The translations under genes were made by a program, and so were the position numbers. The notes beneath the pieces were generated by a model. It was given only the letters and a program-made list of their open reading frames with translations. It made no database searches and was not told the DNA's origin. Source: Paenibacillus sp. MMS20-IR301 (GTDB lineage Bacteria; Bacillota; Bacilli; Paenibacillales; Paenibacillaceae). Taken from it: a stretch of DNA of 64,000 nt. Shown piece by piece: positions 33,354 through 42,275 of the stretch (within the stretch, counting starts at the first letter, position 1; each line of letters begins with the position of its first letter). The stretch lies in NCBI RefSeq assembly GCF_032302195.1, contig NZ_CP135275.1:868001-932000 (forward strand), read 5' to 3'.

Positions 33354-33552
33354 GTGCAGCAAGCGGAAAGAGGGCAAATACGGGGAGGAGCGGAGTACGA
33401 GGCAGGAGAGCTGGAAAGGCGGGATGGGAAAAGAGTAAGGAGAGCTGGAATTGTGGGGTCGGAGAAGGAGAGGGAGAAGGAGAAGAATTAGATTGAAAGA
33501 AGGGAATTCCGGCGGGAAGAAGCGTAATAGGGCGATGAGTGCACAGGTGCAC

Positions 33553-33664
33553 AAGTGCCCCTAATTCCGCCGAAATGAGGCGGGAGCGTGAAAATAGGAG
33601 CAGAAGTGCCCCTAATTCCGCCGAAACGGGGCGGAAGCGCCAAGATAGGAACAGAAGTGCCCCT
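33553..33664. repeat. 51-bp tandem repeat
   Basis: AAGTGCCCCTAATTCCGCC starts at 33553 and 33604, with a third partial copy at 33655: an exact 51-base period. Each full unit holds a hairpin (TTCCGCC with GGCGGAA in the second). The preceding 33360-33500 segment is strikingly purine-rich on the plus strand and has no convincing gene. Confidence 0.75.
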
Positions 33665-33730
33665 CAGTGAACCTCTGCCAACAAAGTAGACAGCCGCGCA
33701 CTAGTTTTCAAGTACATAGCTTAACGTTAC

Positions 33731-33907
33731 GGACAGGAGAGGCGTTAAGATTTAGAAAAGCGCCAGAATGCGGAGGCTTATGGACACCAGCGACGTTATT
33801 ACATTAGAAAAGTGAAGATTGTACCCAAAAAGTGGTGGATAAGGGCTGTGATGTCCGCACCCCCGTAAAACGGAACGATTATGGGCTGATAAGGGCTGTG
33901 GTGTCCG
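33731..33907. repeat. Degenerate 50-52-bp phased repeats upstream of pucR
   Basis: GGACA recurs at 33731 and 33782, TTAGAAAAG at 33752 and 33804, and GATAAGGGCTGTGRTGTCCG at 33838 and 33888. Spacing is 50-52 bases throughout. No gene is seen between 33354 and 34229. Confidence 0.6.
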
Positions 33908-34145
33908 TAACAACCGAAGTGTCCGCCAGATGGTATTCGTATGTGACGCAGGTAGGCAGGCAGTTTTTCTTCCTCTTATAGCCCACTCACCCCGAAGGCA
34001 CCTTCCGGCGTACTTTGATATAGTTTTTGAATCGCCACAATAAACATCTGCAATTTGATATATTTTCCTGCGGCTGACGGGGAATGTCTGATACACTAGC
34101 GGAACGCGATAATGCCGCAACTATGTTTTGAGAATACATTAGTGT

Positions 34146-34157
34146 TTGTGAACACAA
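34146..34157. promoter_or_regulatory. Short inverted repeat before pucR
   Basis: TTGTG-AA-CACAA lies 73 bases before the regulator start, inside an AT-rich promoter-like stretch. Possible operator for autoregulation. Confidence 0.3.
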
Positions 34158-34229
34158 CAGCATCTGTGCGCAGTGGCATATTTGCGGAAAAATCAAGAAA
34201 TACTGTAGACAGCAGAGGGAGGCCGAAGG

Positions 34230-35756
34230 ATGAACACAAGAGGAATTACACTGCGGGAGCTGATGGAGCTGCCTGAGCTTAAGAAGGCGAAAGTAATCAG
34301 CGGTGAACAGGGGCTGGAGCGGATCGTCCGGTTCGTGGATATTATGGAAGTTCCGGATCTGAAGGGCTGGGTCAGCGAAGGCGTGATGCTGCTGACAACA
34401 GCCTATTCGATCCGGCACGACCCTTCGCTGCTGACTGACCTGATCTATACGCTGAATAATGTGGGAGCAGCTGCGCTTGCGATCAAGCCGGCCCGCTTCC
34501 TGAAGGAAATCCCGCAGGGAGCCATCGAGGCCAGCAATGCCTGCGGCCTGCCGATTGTGGAGATCCCGCCGGAGATTCCGTATACAGACATCACCCAGCC
34601 CGTAATGGAACTGCTGCTAGGGCGCCAGGCGATGCTGCTGCGTCGCGCCGAGGAGGTGTACCGTACCTTAACCACAATGGTGCTGGAGAATAGCGGCATA
34701 CAGGCAGTTACCGATAATGTGGCTGAGTTCCTGAAAGCGCCGGTAGCACTGGTCGATACTGAACAGCAGATTATCGTATCTTCACCGTCCGACTTTGACT
34801 GGGAACACCGTCCTGCACCGCTCAGCTGGAATATCCATGTGGACCGGCGCACAGTCGCGCGGCTTCAGGTGGATAAGGAGCGGCTTGATGATATGGAGGA
34901 GGTCGGGATCGAACAGGCCCGGCTTGTATTTGCCCTGGAGCTGATGCGGCGGAAGGTTGCTGAGGATACCGAGTTCCGGCTGCGCGGTAATTTTATCGAC
35001 GAATTGCTGACGCCGCCGCTGCCTTCACGCCATGAGGTGCAGCGGCGGGCGCGCCAGCTGAAGATGAATCCGGAGCATAAGTGGGAGGTAGCTGTCATTG
35101 AAGGGGAGACCGCGCCGGATGAGGAGACAGTGAACCGTCTGCTGGACCGTGAAGCACGCAGGCGCGGCGTTATCCCTCATGTCGAGTACAGGTCCAGCCG
35201 GGCTGTATTGTTCCTGCCGACACCGGAAGGGCGGAAATCTGCCAGTACAGATGATGATGAAGATTCCTGGGCCAGGACACTGGAAGGCTGGCTGCAGGAT
35301 AAAAGCACAGGGCTCGGCAGCTACCGGAGCGGGATTGGCACTCCGGAATATTTATGGGATATCTACACCAGTTATAACGAAGCACGCAAAGCCCTGTCGG
35401 TGTCCCGGCGGCTGGGCCAAGGGGGCGGCAGTGTAACCCGTTACGAACAGATGGAGGTATACCATTTGCTGGAGGGTCTGGACAGCCAGCGCTTCGAGCG
35501 CCTGTTCGAGCGTAAGCTGGGCAAGCTGCTCCGCTATGACAAAGAGCATGACAGCAACATGCTGCTGACCTTTTATCACTATCTGGAGTGCCGGGGCAGC
35601 CTGATTGAGACAGCGAACAGCCTATACATACACCGTAACTCCGTCAAATACCGGCTGGAGCGGATCCGCGATATTACCGGTTTTGACCTGAATGATCCCC
35701 GCGAGCAGTTTGTCTGTCATTTGTGCCTGATCTACTATTATTTGCAGGAAAAATAG
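34230..35756 (+). CDS. PucR-family transcriptional regulator
   Basis: A 508-residue regulator. The N-terminal PucR ligand-binding domain (about residues 5-125) starts with ITLRELMELPELKKAKVISG. A central GAF-like/linker region (about 145-245) follows. The C-terminal PucR helix-turn-helix is near 445-505: YLECRGSLIETANSLYIHRN, then SVKYRLERIRDITGFDL. Family members sense nitrogen-rich metabolites such as purine breakdown products, and activate catabolic operons. Placed between the DUF1177-racemase genes and the Opp importer, it is the likely regulator of both. GAGGGAGG precedes the ATG, and a strong terminator follows. Confidence 0.92.
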   Translation: MNTRGITLRELMELPELKKAKVISGEQGLERIVRFVDIMEVPDLKGWVSEGVMLLTTAYSIRHDPSLLTDLIYTLNNVGAAALAIKPARFLKEIPQGAIEASNACGLPIVEIPPEIPYTDITQPVMELLLGRQAMLLRRAEEVYRTLTTMVLENSGIQAVTDNVAEFLKAPVALVDTEQQIIVSSPSDFDWEHRPAPLSWNIHVDRRTVARLQVDKERLDDMEEVGIEQARLVFALELMRRKVAEDTEFRLRGNFIDELLTPPLPSRHEVQRRARQLKMNPEHKWEVAVIEGETAPDEETVNRLLDREARRRGVIPHVEYRSSRAVLFLPTPEGRKSASTDDDEDSWARTLEGWLQDKSTGLGSYRSGIGTPEYLWDIYTSYNEARKALSVSRRLGQGGGSVTRYEQMEVYHLLEGLDSQRFERLFERKLGKLLRYDKEHDSNMLLTFYHYLECRGSLIETANSLYIHRNSVKYRLERIRDITGFDLNDPREQFVCHLCLIYYYLQEK

Positions 35757-35818
35757 GCGTTATTGGAATATTTACGGAATCTAATGTCAGTAAAGGTGAC
35801 ATATAAAGCCTCTGGTAG

Positions 35819-35850
35819 TGCACAACCAACAAACGGTTGTGCATTTTTTT
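35819..35850 (+). terminator. Terminator of pucR
   Basis: TGCACAACC pairs perfectly with GGTTGTGCA around a seven-base loop, followed by seven T residues (35844-35850). Confidence 0.93.
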
Positions 35851-36013
35851 AGCTGAACGGGACGTAGAGCGGGTTAGAAAATCTATGTAGAATAAGCACA
35901 ACTACTAAAGAGAACAACCAGACAGTACAGTACCTGACATGGGACCGTCAGTCCCGCCACAAAGAGCAGGCTCGCCGCAAGAGACGGGCAGAAGCCGTAA
36001 GGGGGTTGATTCA

Positions 36014-37024
36014 TTGTTTGCCTACACACTAAAAAGACTTGTGCAAATGATTCCGGCCTTGCTCGGGATCATCGTCATCACCTTCATTCTTTCCAGAGTG
36101 CTGCCAGGCGACCCCGCCATTATGCTGGCAGGCGAGCAGGCGCCGGAGGACATCGTGAACAAGATCCGCCAGGATATGGGGCTGGACAAGCCGCTGTACA
36201 TTCAGTTTTTTGCTTACATCGGCCAGCTGCTGCAAGGAGATATCGGCTATGCCTATCACACCGGGCATTCTGTTGCCAGTGATCTCGCCTCCCGTTTTCC
36301 GGCCACTATTGAACTTACACTGGCCAGCATCCTGATCGCGGTACTCGTAGCCATTCCGGTCGGTATTATCGCCGCTACCCGCAAAGAATCAATCCTGGAT
36401 CACATCTCCCGGGTGTTCTCGCTGATCGGTGCCTGTGTTCCGATTTTCTGGCTGGGCCTTATGTTTATCTACATCTTTTATTCTATACTCGGCTGGGCTC
36501 CGGCGCCTATGGGACGAATCAGCGGTGACCTTAACCCGCCCGTACATCTTACAGGATTGTATGTGCTGGACAGCATTCTCTCCGGAGATACGGCCGCCCT
36601 CCGAAGCAGCCTGGCGCATCTTCTGCTCCCGGCCATCTGCCTCAGCACAGGGACGATGGCAATCATTGCCCGGATGACCCGCTCCAGCATGCTGGAGGTG
36701 GTGGATCAGGACTTCGTCCGTACCGCCCGGGCCAAGGGGCTGCGGGAATCAGCCGTTATCTGCAAGCATGCGCTTGTTAATGCACTTATTCCAACGCTGA
36801 CTGTCCTCGGCCTTCAATTTGGATTTCTGATGGGCGGAGCGGTCATTACGGAGACGATTTTTTCCTGGCCGGGAATCGGCGGATATGTCACCGACTCCAT
36901 TCTGGCTGCAGATTACGCTCCGATTCAAGCTTTTACCCTTGTCAGCGCCGTACTTTACTGCGGTATTAACCTGGCAGTCGATTTAATCTACGGCTTCATT
37001 GACCCGCGGATCAGATATGAATAA
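36014..37024 (+). CDS. Opp/Dpp-type peptide ABC transporter permease B
   Basis: A 336-residue inner permease with about six spans and the OppB/DppB pattern: LFAYTLKRLVQMIPALLGII at the start, RVLPGDPAIMLAGEQAPED, the EAA loop VVDQDFVRTARAKGLRESAV (coupling helix), and the end LIYGFIDPRIRYE. The start is taken as TTG at 36014, eight bases after AAGGGGG; a longer ATG frame from 35939 adds 25 hydrophilic residues without family support. It is followed by permease C, binding protein, M20 hydrolase and two ATPases, giving a complete importer. Confidence 0.9.
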   Translation: MFAYTLKRLVQMIPALLGIIVITFILSRVLPGDPAIMLAGEQAPEDIVNKIRQDMGLDKPLYIQFFAYIGQLLQGDIGYAYHTGHSVASDLASRFPATIELTLASILIAVLVAIPVGIIAATRKESILDHISRVFSLIGACVPIFWLGLMFIYIFYSILGWAPAPMGRISGDLNPPVHLTGLYVLDSILSGDTAALRSSLAHLLLPAICLSTGTMAIIARMTRSSMLEVVDQDFVRTARAKGLRESAVICKHALVNALIPTLTVLGLQFGFLMGGAVITETIFSWPGIGGYVTDSILAADYAPIQAFTLVSAVLYCGINLAVDLIYGFIDPRIRYE

Positions 37025-37048
37025 AACGGCTTACATGAGAGGAGGAGA

Positions 37049-37954
37049 ATGCTTGTGAGCACTGCAGCACACTCAGCACAGGGCAGTCCGGCTAAGCCTG
37101 CGGCTCCGGCCAAGCCCAGAACTCTACTATCCCTGCTGCTGCATAACCGCCTGGCCGCCCTGGGGTTAACTTTCATCTTAATCTGGACAATTATCGCGGT
37201 AATCGCCCCCTGGATCGCCCCGCATGATCCTTATGTTACAGACATGGCGAACAAGCTGCAGGGGCCGTCGGCCAGCCACTGGTTCGGAACCGACAATTTC
37301 GGCCGCGATATTCACAGCCGGGTACTCTACGGGGCGCGGATCAGCATCTGGACCGGCTTGATCGCCGTGGGCATCTCTTTCGTAATCGGTGTGCCGCTCG
37401 GCGGCATCGCCGCTTACTACGGCGGACGAACCGGAACGGTCATTATGCGGCTGATGGACATATTGCTGTCCTTCCCGTCGCTCGTTCTGTCCATGGCCAT
37501 TGCCGCCTCCATCGGCGCAGGCCTGACCAGTGCAATGATCGCTGTCGGGATTGTCGGCATTCCTGAATTCGCCCGGCTGATGTTCGGGCAGACCGTCTCG
37601 CTGCGCGAGAAGGAGTATATTGAGGCCAGCCGGGCGATCGGTGTGAAGAATACGGTCATTCTATACCAGCATATTCTGCCCAATGCCCTGGCACCGCTGA
37701 TGGTACAGGCTACCCTGGGAATGGGATTTGCTATCCTGACCGCATCCAGTCTCAGCTTCCTGGGCCTTGGGGTCAAGCCTCCCGTTGCCGAATGGGGCGC
37801 GATGATCTCCGAAGGCCGGGAATACATCATTTCCGGGCAATGGTGGCTGGTTACTTTTCCGGGATTGTCCATTGCCACATCCATCTTAGGCTTCAATCTG
37901 CTCGGTGACGGTTTCCGAGATGTACTTGATCCACGGTTGCGCTCGGGCAAATAA
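37049..37954 (+). CDS. Opp/Dpp-type peptide ABC transporter permease C
   Basis: A 301-residue permease with an N-terminal Ala/Pro-rich tail, then LLLHNRLAALGLTFILIWTI. The OppC signature HWFGTDNFGRDIHSRVLYGA and the EAA loop LREKEYIEASRAIGVKNTVI complete the family pattern, and it ends DGFRDVLDPRLRSG. It pairs with the preceding permease. ATG at 37049 is very close to AGGAGG; GTG two codons later (37055) has better spacing and may be the real start. Confidence 0.92.
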   Translation: MLVSTAAHSAQGSPAKPAAPAKPRTLLSLLLHNRLAALGLTFILIWTIIAVIAPWIAPHDPYVTDMANKLQGPSASHWFGTDNFGRDIHSRVLYGARISIWTGLIAVGISFVIGVPLGGIAAYYGGRTGTVIMRLMDILLSFPSLVLSMAIAASIGAGLTSAMIAVGIVGIPEFARLMFGQTVSLREKEYIEASRAIGVKNTVILYQHILPNALAPLMVQATLGMGFAILTASSLSFLGLGVKPPVAEWGAMISEGREYIISGQWWLVTFPGLSIATSILGFNLLGDGFRDVLDPRLRSGK

Positions 37955-38089
37955 GCGGAGCAGCAGGGGGCAAGAAGCACCCGCAGCTTTGCAATATCCC
38001 GGTAGATATAGATCAGGGTCTGCCTAACGGCGCATGATCACAAGCAGCATCAGAATGCAGGCAGGATAGAGAAAAGGGAGGAATTATTG

Positions 38090-39691
38090 ATGAAAAGAAT
38101 TAAACTGTTGTCCACATTTGTTGCGTTCTCCATCATGCTGGCCGGATGCGCAAGCAGCGCCAATCCGCAGACACCAGCTGCCACAACATCCGCGGCGGGG
38201 AATACCGGGACGGCCGCAGCTGTAAAGTCTAACCTGACGGTTGCGTATTCCGAGGGCGGTACCACGCTTGATCCGGCTGAAGCCAATGACCTCACCTCCG
38301 ATACACTCGTGCTTGCCGCTTATGATCAGCTGGTCACCTACGGCATCAAAACTGAAGACGGCGCAAATATCGCTAACACAGAAGACATTCAGCCGATGCT
38401 GGCCGAGAGCTGGGAAGTAAATGCCGATAACACCGTCTATACATTCAAGCTGAAACCGGGCGTGACCTTCCAGAGCGGAAATCCGGTGGATGCCGAGGCG
38501 GTTGCGTACTCTTTTGACCGGGTGGCGAAATCCAGTTCCGGCAGTTTCCTCTACGGGATGACAGCGATCAAGTCTGTAGCAGTCAAAGATGCTTCTACAG
38601 TAGAGATCACACTGACTAATGCCAATCATAATTTCCTGCAGATTATTGCGATGTATACCTTCTCCATTGTTGATCAAAAGACGGTGGAAGCGCAGGGAGC
38701 GGACTATCTCAAGACGAACGCCGCCGGCTCCGGCCCGTTCACGCTGGAGAAATGGGACCCGGCTACCGAAGCTGTTTTCACAGCTAATGCGAGCTACTGG
38801 CAAGGTGCGCCTAACCTGAGCAAGGTAACCATGAAGTTCACGAAGGAAGCCTCTAACCGCGTGCTGCTGCTGGATAAAGGCGATGTAGATATGGCGATTG
38901 AGATTCCTCCGAAGGATGTTGAGTCACTGAAGAGCAACACTGACCTGACTGTCGCTTCGAACGCGAGTAACCGCATCCTCTTCTTCGCAATGAATAACAA
39001 CGTGAAACCTTTTGATAATGTAAAAGTCCGCCAGGCGATCAATTATGCGATTCCTTACGAGGAGCTGCTGAGCGGTGTAATGTACGGCCAGGCCAAGCAG
39101 ATGAAGAGCGCTGTAGCAAGCAACACGCCGGGCTTCACGGATGCAGGCTTTGTATATGAGCATAACCTGGATAAAGCCAAGGAACTGCTGGCCGAAGCAG
39201 GCTATCCGGACGGATTCACCTTTGACTTCACGCTCGGTTCCGGGTTCGATGACTGGGAAGATGATGCGGTCCTGATTCAGGCTGAGCTGGCCAAAATCGG
39301 TGTAACCATGAACATCAATAAGCTGGCCCGTGCCCAGTTCCTGGAGCAGCAGAAGACCAATAACCTGACCTCTTACATCTCCAAATGGACATCTTTCGTC
39401 AATGATCCGGGCTATCACCTCGGCTTCCTGCTGTACGGCAAAGGCTCCTCCAACTACATCAACTACTCGAACGCTGAAGTAGACAAGCTGTGGGAAGAGG
39501 CGAACACAGAGACGGATACAGACAAACGTAACGCGCTTTATGCACAGGCACAGGAAATCATTACAACGGAAGCACCTTGGGCTTATCTGTACGAGTACAA
39601 CCGCATTGTCGGCATGAGCAATAAGATCAGCGGCTATGCCTTCTATCCGGATGAAGTGATCCGTTTCTATCCGCTTTCGTTCACAGAATAA
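38090..39691 (+). CDS. Opp/Dpp-type substrate-binding lipoprotein
   Basis: A 533-residue solute-binding protein. The N-terminus is a lipoprotein signal with lipobox LAGC (MKRIKLLSTFVAFSIMLAGC), a short Ala/Thr linker, then the SBP family 5 domain: LDPAEANDLTSDTLVLAAYD, LAESWEVNADNTVYTFKLKP and the hinge/ligand region. It captures peptides or peptide-like compounds outside the cell membrane and delivers them to the OppBC channel. ATG at 38090 follows GGGAGGAATT. The ligand cannot be read from the sequence. Confidence 0.93.
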   Translation: MKRIKLLSTFVAFSIMLAGCASSANPQTPAATTSAAGNTGTAAAVKSNLTVAYSEGGTTLDPAEANDLTSDTLVLAAYDQLVTYGIKTEDGANIANTEDIQPMLAESWEVNADNTVYTFKLKPGVTFQSGNPVDAEAVAYSFDRVAKSSSGSFLYGMTAIKSVAVKDASTVEITLTNANHNFLQIIAMYTFSIVDQKTVEAQGADYLKTNAAGSGPFTLEKWDPATEAVFTANASYWQGAPNLSKVTMKFTKEASNRVLLLDKGDVDMAIEIPPKDVESLKSNTDLTVASNASNRILFFAMNNNVKPFDNVKVRQAINYAIPYEELLSGVMYGQAKQMKSAVASNTPGFTDAGFVYEHNLDKAKELLAEAGYPDGFTFDFTLGSGFDDWEDDAVLIQAELAKIGVTMNINKLARAQFLEQQKTNNLTSYISKWTSFVNDPGYHLGFLLYGKGSSNYINYSNAEVDKLWEEANTETDTDKRNALYAQAQEIITTEAPWAYLYEYNRIVGMSNKISGYAFYPDEVIRFYPLSFTE

Positions 39692-39701
39692 TAAGCAGGC
39701 C

Positions 39702-39801
39702 TCTCTAAAAGAGAGCGGGGCGCACAGGTACCGTACGGTAACTTAGCCTGCTAATTTCCGCTGAAACGGTACCGTCCTGCAACAGGACGGTACACCCGTT
39801 T
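39702..39801 (+). other. Structured interval with a strong hairpin between the binding protein and M20 gene
   Basis: GTACCGTCCTG (39769-39779) pairs perfectly with CAGGACGGTAC (39783-39793) around CAA, and AAACG/CGTTT extends the stem across a small bulge. CTCTC-TAAAA-GAGAG (39702-39715) and GTACCGTAC sit upstream. No T run follows, so mRNA processing or stabilisation of the abundant binding-protein message is more likely than termination. Confidence 0.65.
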
Positions 39802-39885
39802 CTGCTTGCACTTTTCCACCATCATAAGGAGCCCCACGCCAGCCTTACGGCAGCAAACGGGGACATGCAAAGGAGAATTATAACC

Positions 39886-41169
39886 ATGACTGACTGGACA
39901 GGCAAAGTGCTGGAGGCAATTGATGCCGGGCAGGATCAGCTGCTGCAGCTGTGCTCAGAGCTCATCCGTTTCCCTTCCGAGAATCCTCCGGGCGATTCGC
40001 GCGAGATCAGCGCTTATATCATTGATTATCTGCAGCAGGCAGGGATTGCTACGTCCATCCATCCGGCGACGGACACCATGCTGAATCTGGTATCCACTCT
40101 GGGTGCGGGAGCCGGGGAATCCTCCGGCAGAAGCCTGATCTTCTGCGGGCATACTGATGTTGTGCCTGCCGGTGACCGTTCCCGCTGGGATTTCGATCCG
40201 TTCTGCGGCGATATCGTTGACGGCTATCTGCTGGGCCGGGGCGCTTCGGATATGAAAGCCGGCCTGGCTGGCCTCATTTATGTAACGGCGCTGCTCTCCA
40301 GGCTCGGCGTACCGCTGAAGGGTGATTTGTCGCTTCTGATTGTGCCGGATGAAGAAACCGGCGGCCATCTCGGAGTGCCTTGGGTACTGGAGCGCGGACT
40401 TATTACCGGAACAGGGGCAGTCATTGCTGAACCTTCCGGCCCGCTGAATCCGACGATCGGGCAAAAGGGCAGCTGCTGGTTTGAGTTCACCGTTGAAGGC
40501 ACACCGGGTCACGGAAGTCTGGCTCCGGTTGTCGGTGACAGCGCAATTGTCAAAGCGGCGAAGGGGATCGAGGCCCTCCAGCGGCTGTGGGATATCAAAG
40601 CGGATATTCCGGAGGAAGTGAAGGAGATCATCCGCATCTCGCAGGATTATGTGAAGGAGCGCGAAGAGGACGGCTCGGTCGCGTATCAGGTCTTCGACCA
40701 TGTGACCGTGAACATCGGGACCATCCAGGGCGGGACCAAGGTGAATGTCGTCGCCGACCGCTGCACAATCCAGGTTGATTCCCGCGTGCCGTTCGGCGTA
40801 GACTACCGCGATGTGCTGGACCGTGCCCGTTCCCTGCTGCTTGAGGCCGGCATTGAATCTGAAGTGAAGGGCTTCGGCTTCCAGGGCAACGCTAACTGGA
40901 CCTCGAGTGAGGACCCGGTGGTCAAGGATCTGGTAGAGAGCATCTGCGAAGTCAGCGGGGAAGAAGCCTACGGTGTGCTGCAATGGGCTTCCAGTGATGC
41001 CCGCCATTTCCGGACGCATAACATACCTGTGCTGCAATACGGCCCGGCTGAGCTGTCTACTATTCATAACTTTAACGAGAAAGCACCGGTATGGCAGATT
41101 ATCCAGTGTGCGAAGGTATATGCCCTGACGGCACTTAAATACTTGGGCGTGGAAGATACCGAGAGCTGA
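39886..41169 (+). CDS. M20-family amidohydrolase (ArgE/DapE-like)
   Basis: A 427-residue di-zinc hydrolase. Metal and catalytic motifs: CGHTDVVPAG (His89, Asp91), GRGASDMKAG (bridging Asp122), PDEETGG (catalytic Glu156, Glu157) and a C-terminal STIHNFNEKAP His. The lid domain contains GTPGHGSLAPVVGDSAIVKA. Relatives deacylate N-acyl amino acids or cleave dipeptides. Encoded inside the importer operon, it probably acts on the imported compound. ATG at 39886 follows AAAGGAG; an in-frame ATG at 39865 has no site. Confidence 0.9.
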   Translation: MTDWTGKVLEAIDAGQDQLLQLCSELIRFPSENPPGDSREISAYIIDYLQQAGIATSIHPATDTMLNLVSTLGAGAGESSGRSLIFCGHTDVVPAGDRSRWDFDPFCGDIVDGYLLGRGASDMKAGLAGLIYVTALLSRLGVPLKGDLSLLIVPDEETGGHLGVPWVLERGLITGTGAVIAEPSGPLNPTIGQKGSCWFEFTVEGTPGHGSLAPVVGDSAIVKAAKGIEALQRLWDIKADIPEEVKEIIRISQDYVKEREEDGSVAYQVFDHVTVNIGTIQGGTKVNVVADRCTIQVDSRVPFGVDYRDVLDRARSLLLEAGIESEVKGFGFQGNANWTSSEDPVVKDLVESICEVSGEEAYGVLQWASSDARHFRTHNIPVLQYGPAELSTIHNFNEKAPVWQIIQCAKVYALTALKYLGVEDTES

Positions 41170-41205
41170 ACATAAAGCAATTTACTTGGAAAAAAGTCTG
41201 AAACA

Positions 41206-41264
41206 TTTGGGGTTCCCGCAAAGTAACTGAGTAATCGCCGAAGCTAAGACTCCACTTTGTGGGG
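41206..41264 (+). repeat. Dispersed hairpin repeat, copy 2
   Basis: TTTGGGGTTCCCGCAAAGTA, then CTGAGTAATC, CGAAGC and CCACTTTGTGGGG, matching copy 1 at 21762 block by block with the same stem. It sits between the M20 gene and the ATPase genes, 34 bases before the next start codon. Confidence 0.75.
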
Positions 41265-41297
41265 GATGTTTGCGGGGGATTTTAAGGAGGGGTAAAT

Positions 41298-42275
41298 ATG
41301 ACAGCACTGCTGGAAATATCGGATTTACGCACCGAGTTCAAAACAGCGGCGGGCACAATCCGTGCGGTGGACGGCATCAGTCTGTCAGTACGCAAAGGGG
41401 AGACGCTGGGCATTGTCGGCGAGTCCGGCTGCGGCAAAAGCATTACCTCACTGTCCATCATGCAGCTTCTGCCCAAGCGGATCAGCCGGATCGCCTCCGG
41501 CCATATCCGCTTTGAAGGCAAGGATATGCTGGAAATGCCGCTTAAGGAAGTACGGGATATCCGGGGCAACCGGATTGCGATGATCTTTCAGGAGCCGATG
41601 ACCTCACTGAATCCGGTCTTCAAGATCGGCCGGCAGATATCGGAATCAGCCCGCTACCATTTGAAGCTCGGCAAGAAGGAAGCGGAGGAGCGGGCGGTTG
41701 AGATGCTGCGCAAGGTCGGCATTCCCCGCCCGGAGAAGATTGCCGGGCAGTATGCCCATCAGCTCTCCGGCGGAATGCGCCAGCGGGTGATGATTGCCAT
41801 GGCGATGGTCTGCAATCCCCAGCTGCTGATTGCCGACGAGCCGACGACCGCGCTGGATGTGACGATCCAGGCGCAGATTCTCGATCTCATGCGCGAGCTG
41901 CAGGAGAAGGAGGGCATGTCCATCCTGATGATCACTCACGATCTTGGCGTAGTCGCCGAGATGTGCGACCGGGTCGTCATTATGTATGCCGGGCAGATCG
42001 TGGAGGAGACGGATGTCGCTACGCTATATAGCAATCCGCTGCATCCGTACACCCGCGGGCTGCTGGCCTCGCTTCCTCAGCTGGCCGGGGACAGTGACCG
42101 CCTGACCTCGATTCCGGGACAGGTGCCGAATCCGGCGGACCTGCCGCCGGGCTGCCGGTTCGCCCCGCGCTGTCCGGTAGCAGTGGAGCGCTGCACGGCC
42201 GTACGCCCGGAGCTGCTGGAGATCCAGCCGGGCCATACATGCCGCTGTATCCTGCAGCAGGAGGGAGTCCTATGA
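41298..42275 (+). CDS. Opp/Dpp-type transporter ATPase D
   Basis: A 325-residue ABC ATPase. Walker A is GESGCGKS, the signature is LSGGMRQR, Walker B is [12 protein letters not shown], and the switch His is in MITHDLG. The C-terminal oligopeptide/dipeptide domain holds the Cys cluster ([14 protein letters not shown]) that binds an iron-sulfur cluster in characterised DppD/OppD proteins. AAGGAGG precedes the ATG. It overlaps the next ATPase gene by four bases. Confidence 0.94.
   Translation: MTALLEISDLRTEFKTAAGTIRAVDGISLSVRKGETLGIVGESGCGKSITSLSIMQLLPKRISRIASGHIRFEGKDMLEMPLKEVRDIRGNRIAMIFQEPMTSLNPVFKIGRQISESARYHLKLGKKEAEERAVEMLRKVGIPRPEKIAGQYAHQLSGGMRQRVMIAMAMVCNPQLLIADEPTTALDVTIQAQILDLMRELQEKEGMSILMITHDLGVVAEMCDRVVIMYAGQIVEETDVATLYSNPLHPYTRGLLASLPQLAGDSDRLTSIPGQVPNPADLPPGCRFAPRCPVAVERCTAVRPELLEIQPGHTCRCILQQEGVL

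Noticed and set aside
33303..33554. Overlapping minus-strand frames of about 80 codons after the racemase gene
   Set aside because: They arise from the purine-rich strand, giving Pro/Ser/Leu-rich products without ribosome sites, and overlap the terminator.
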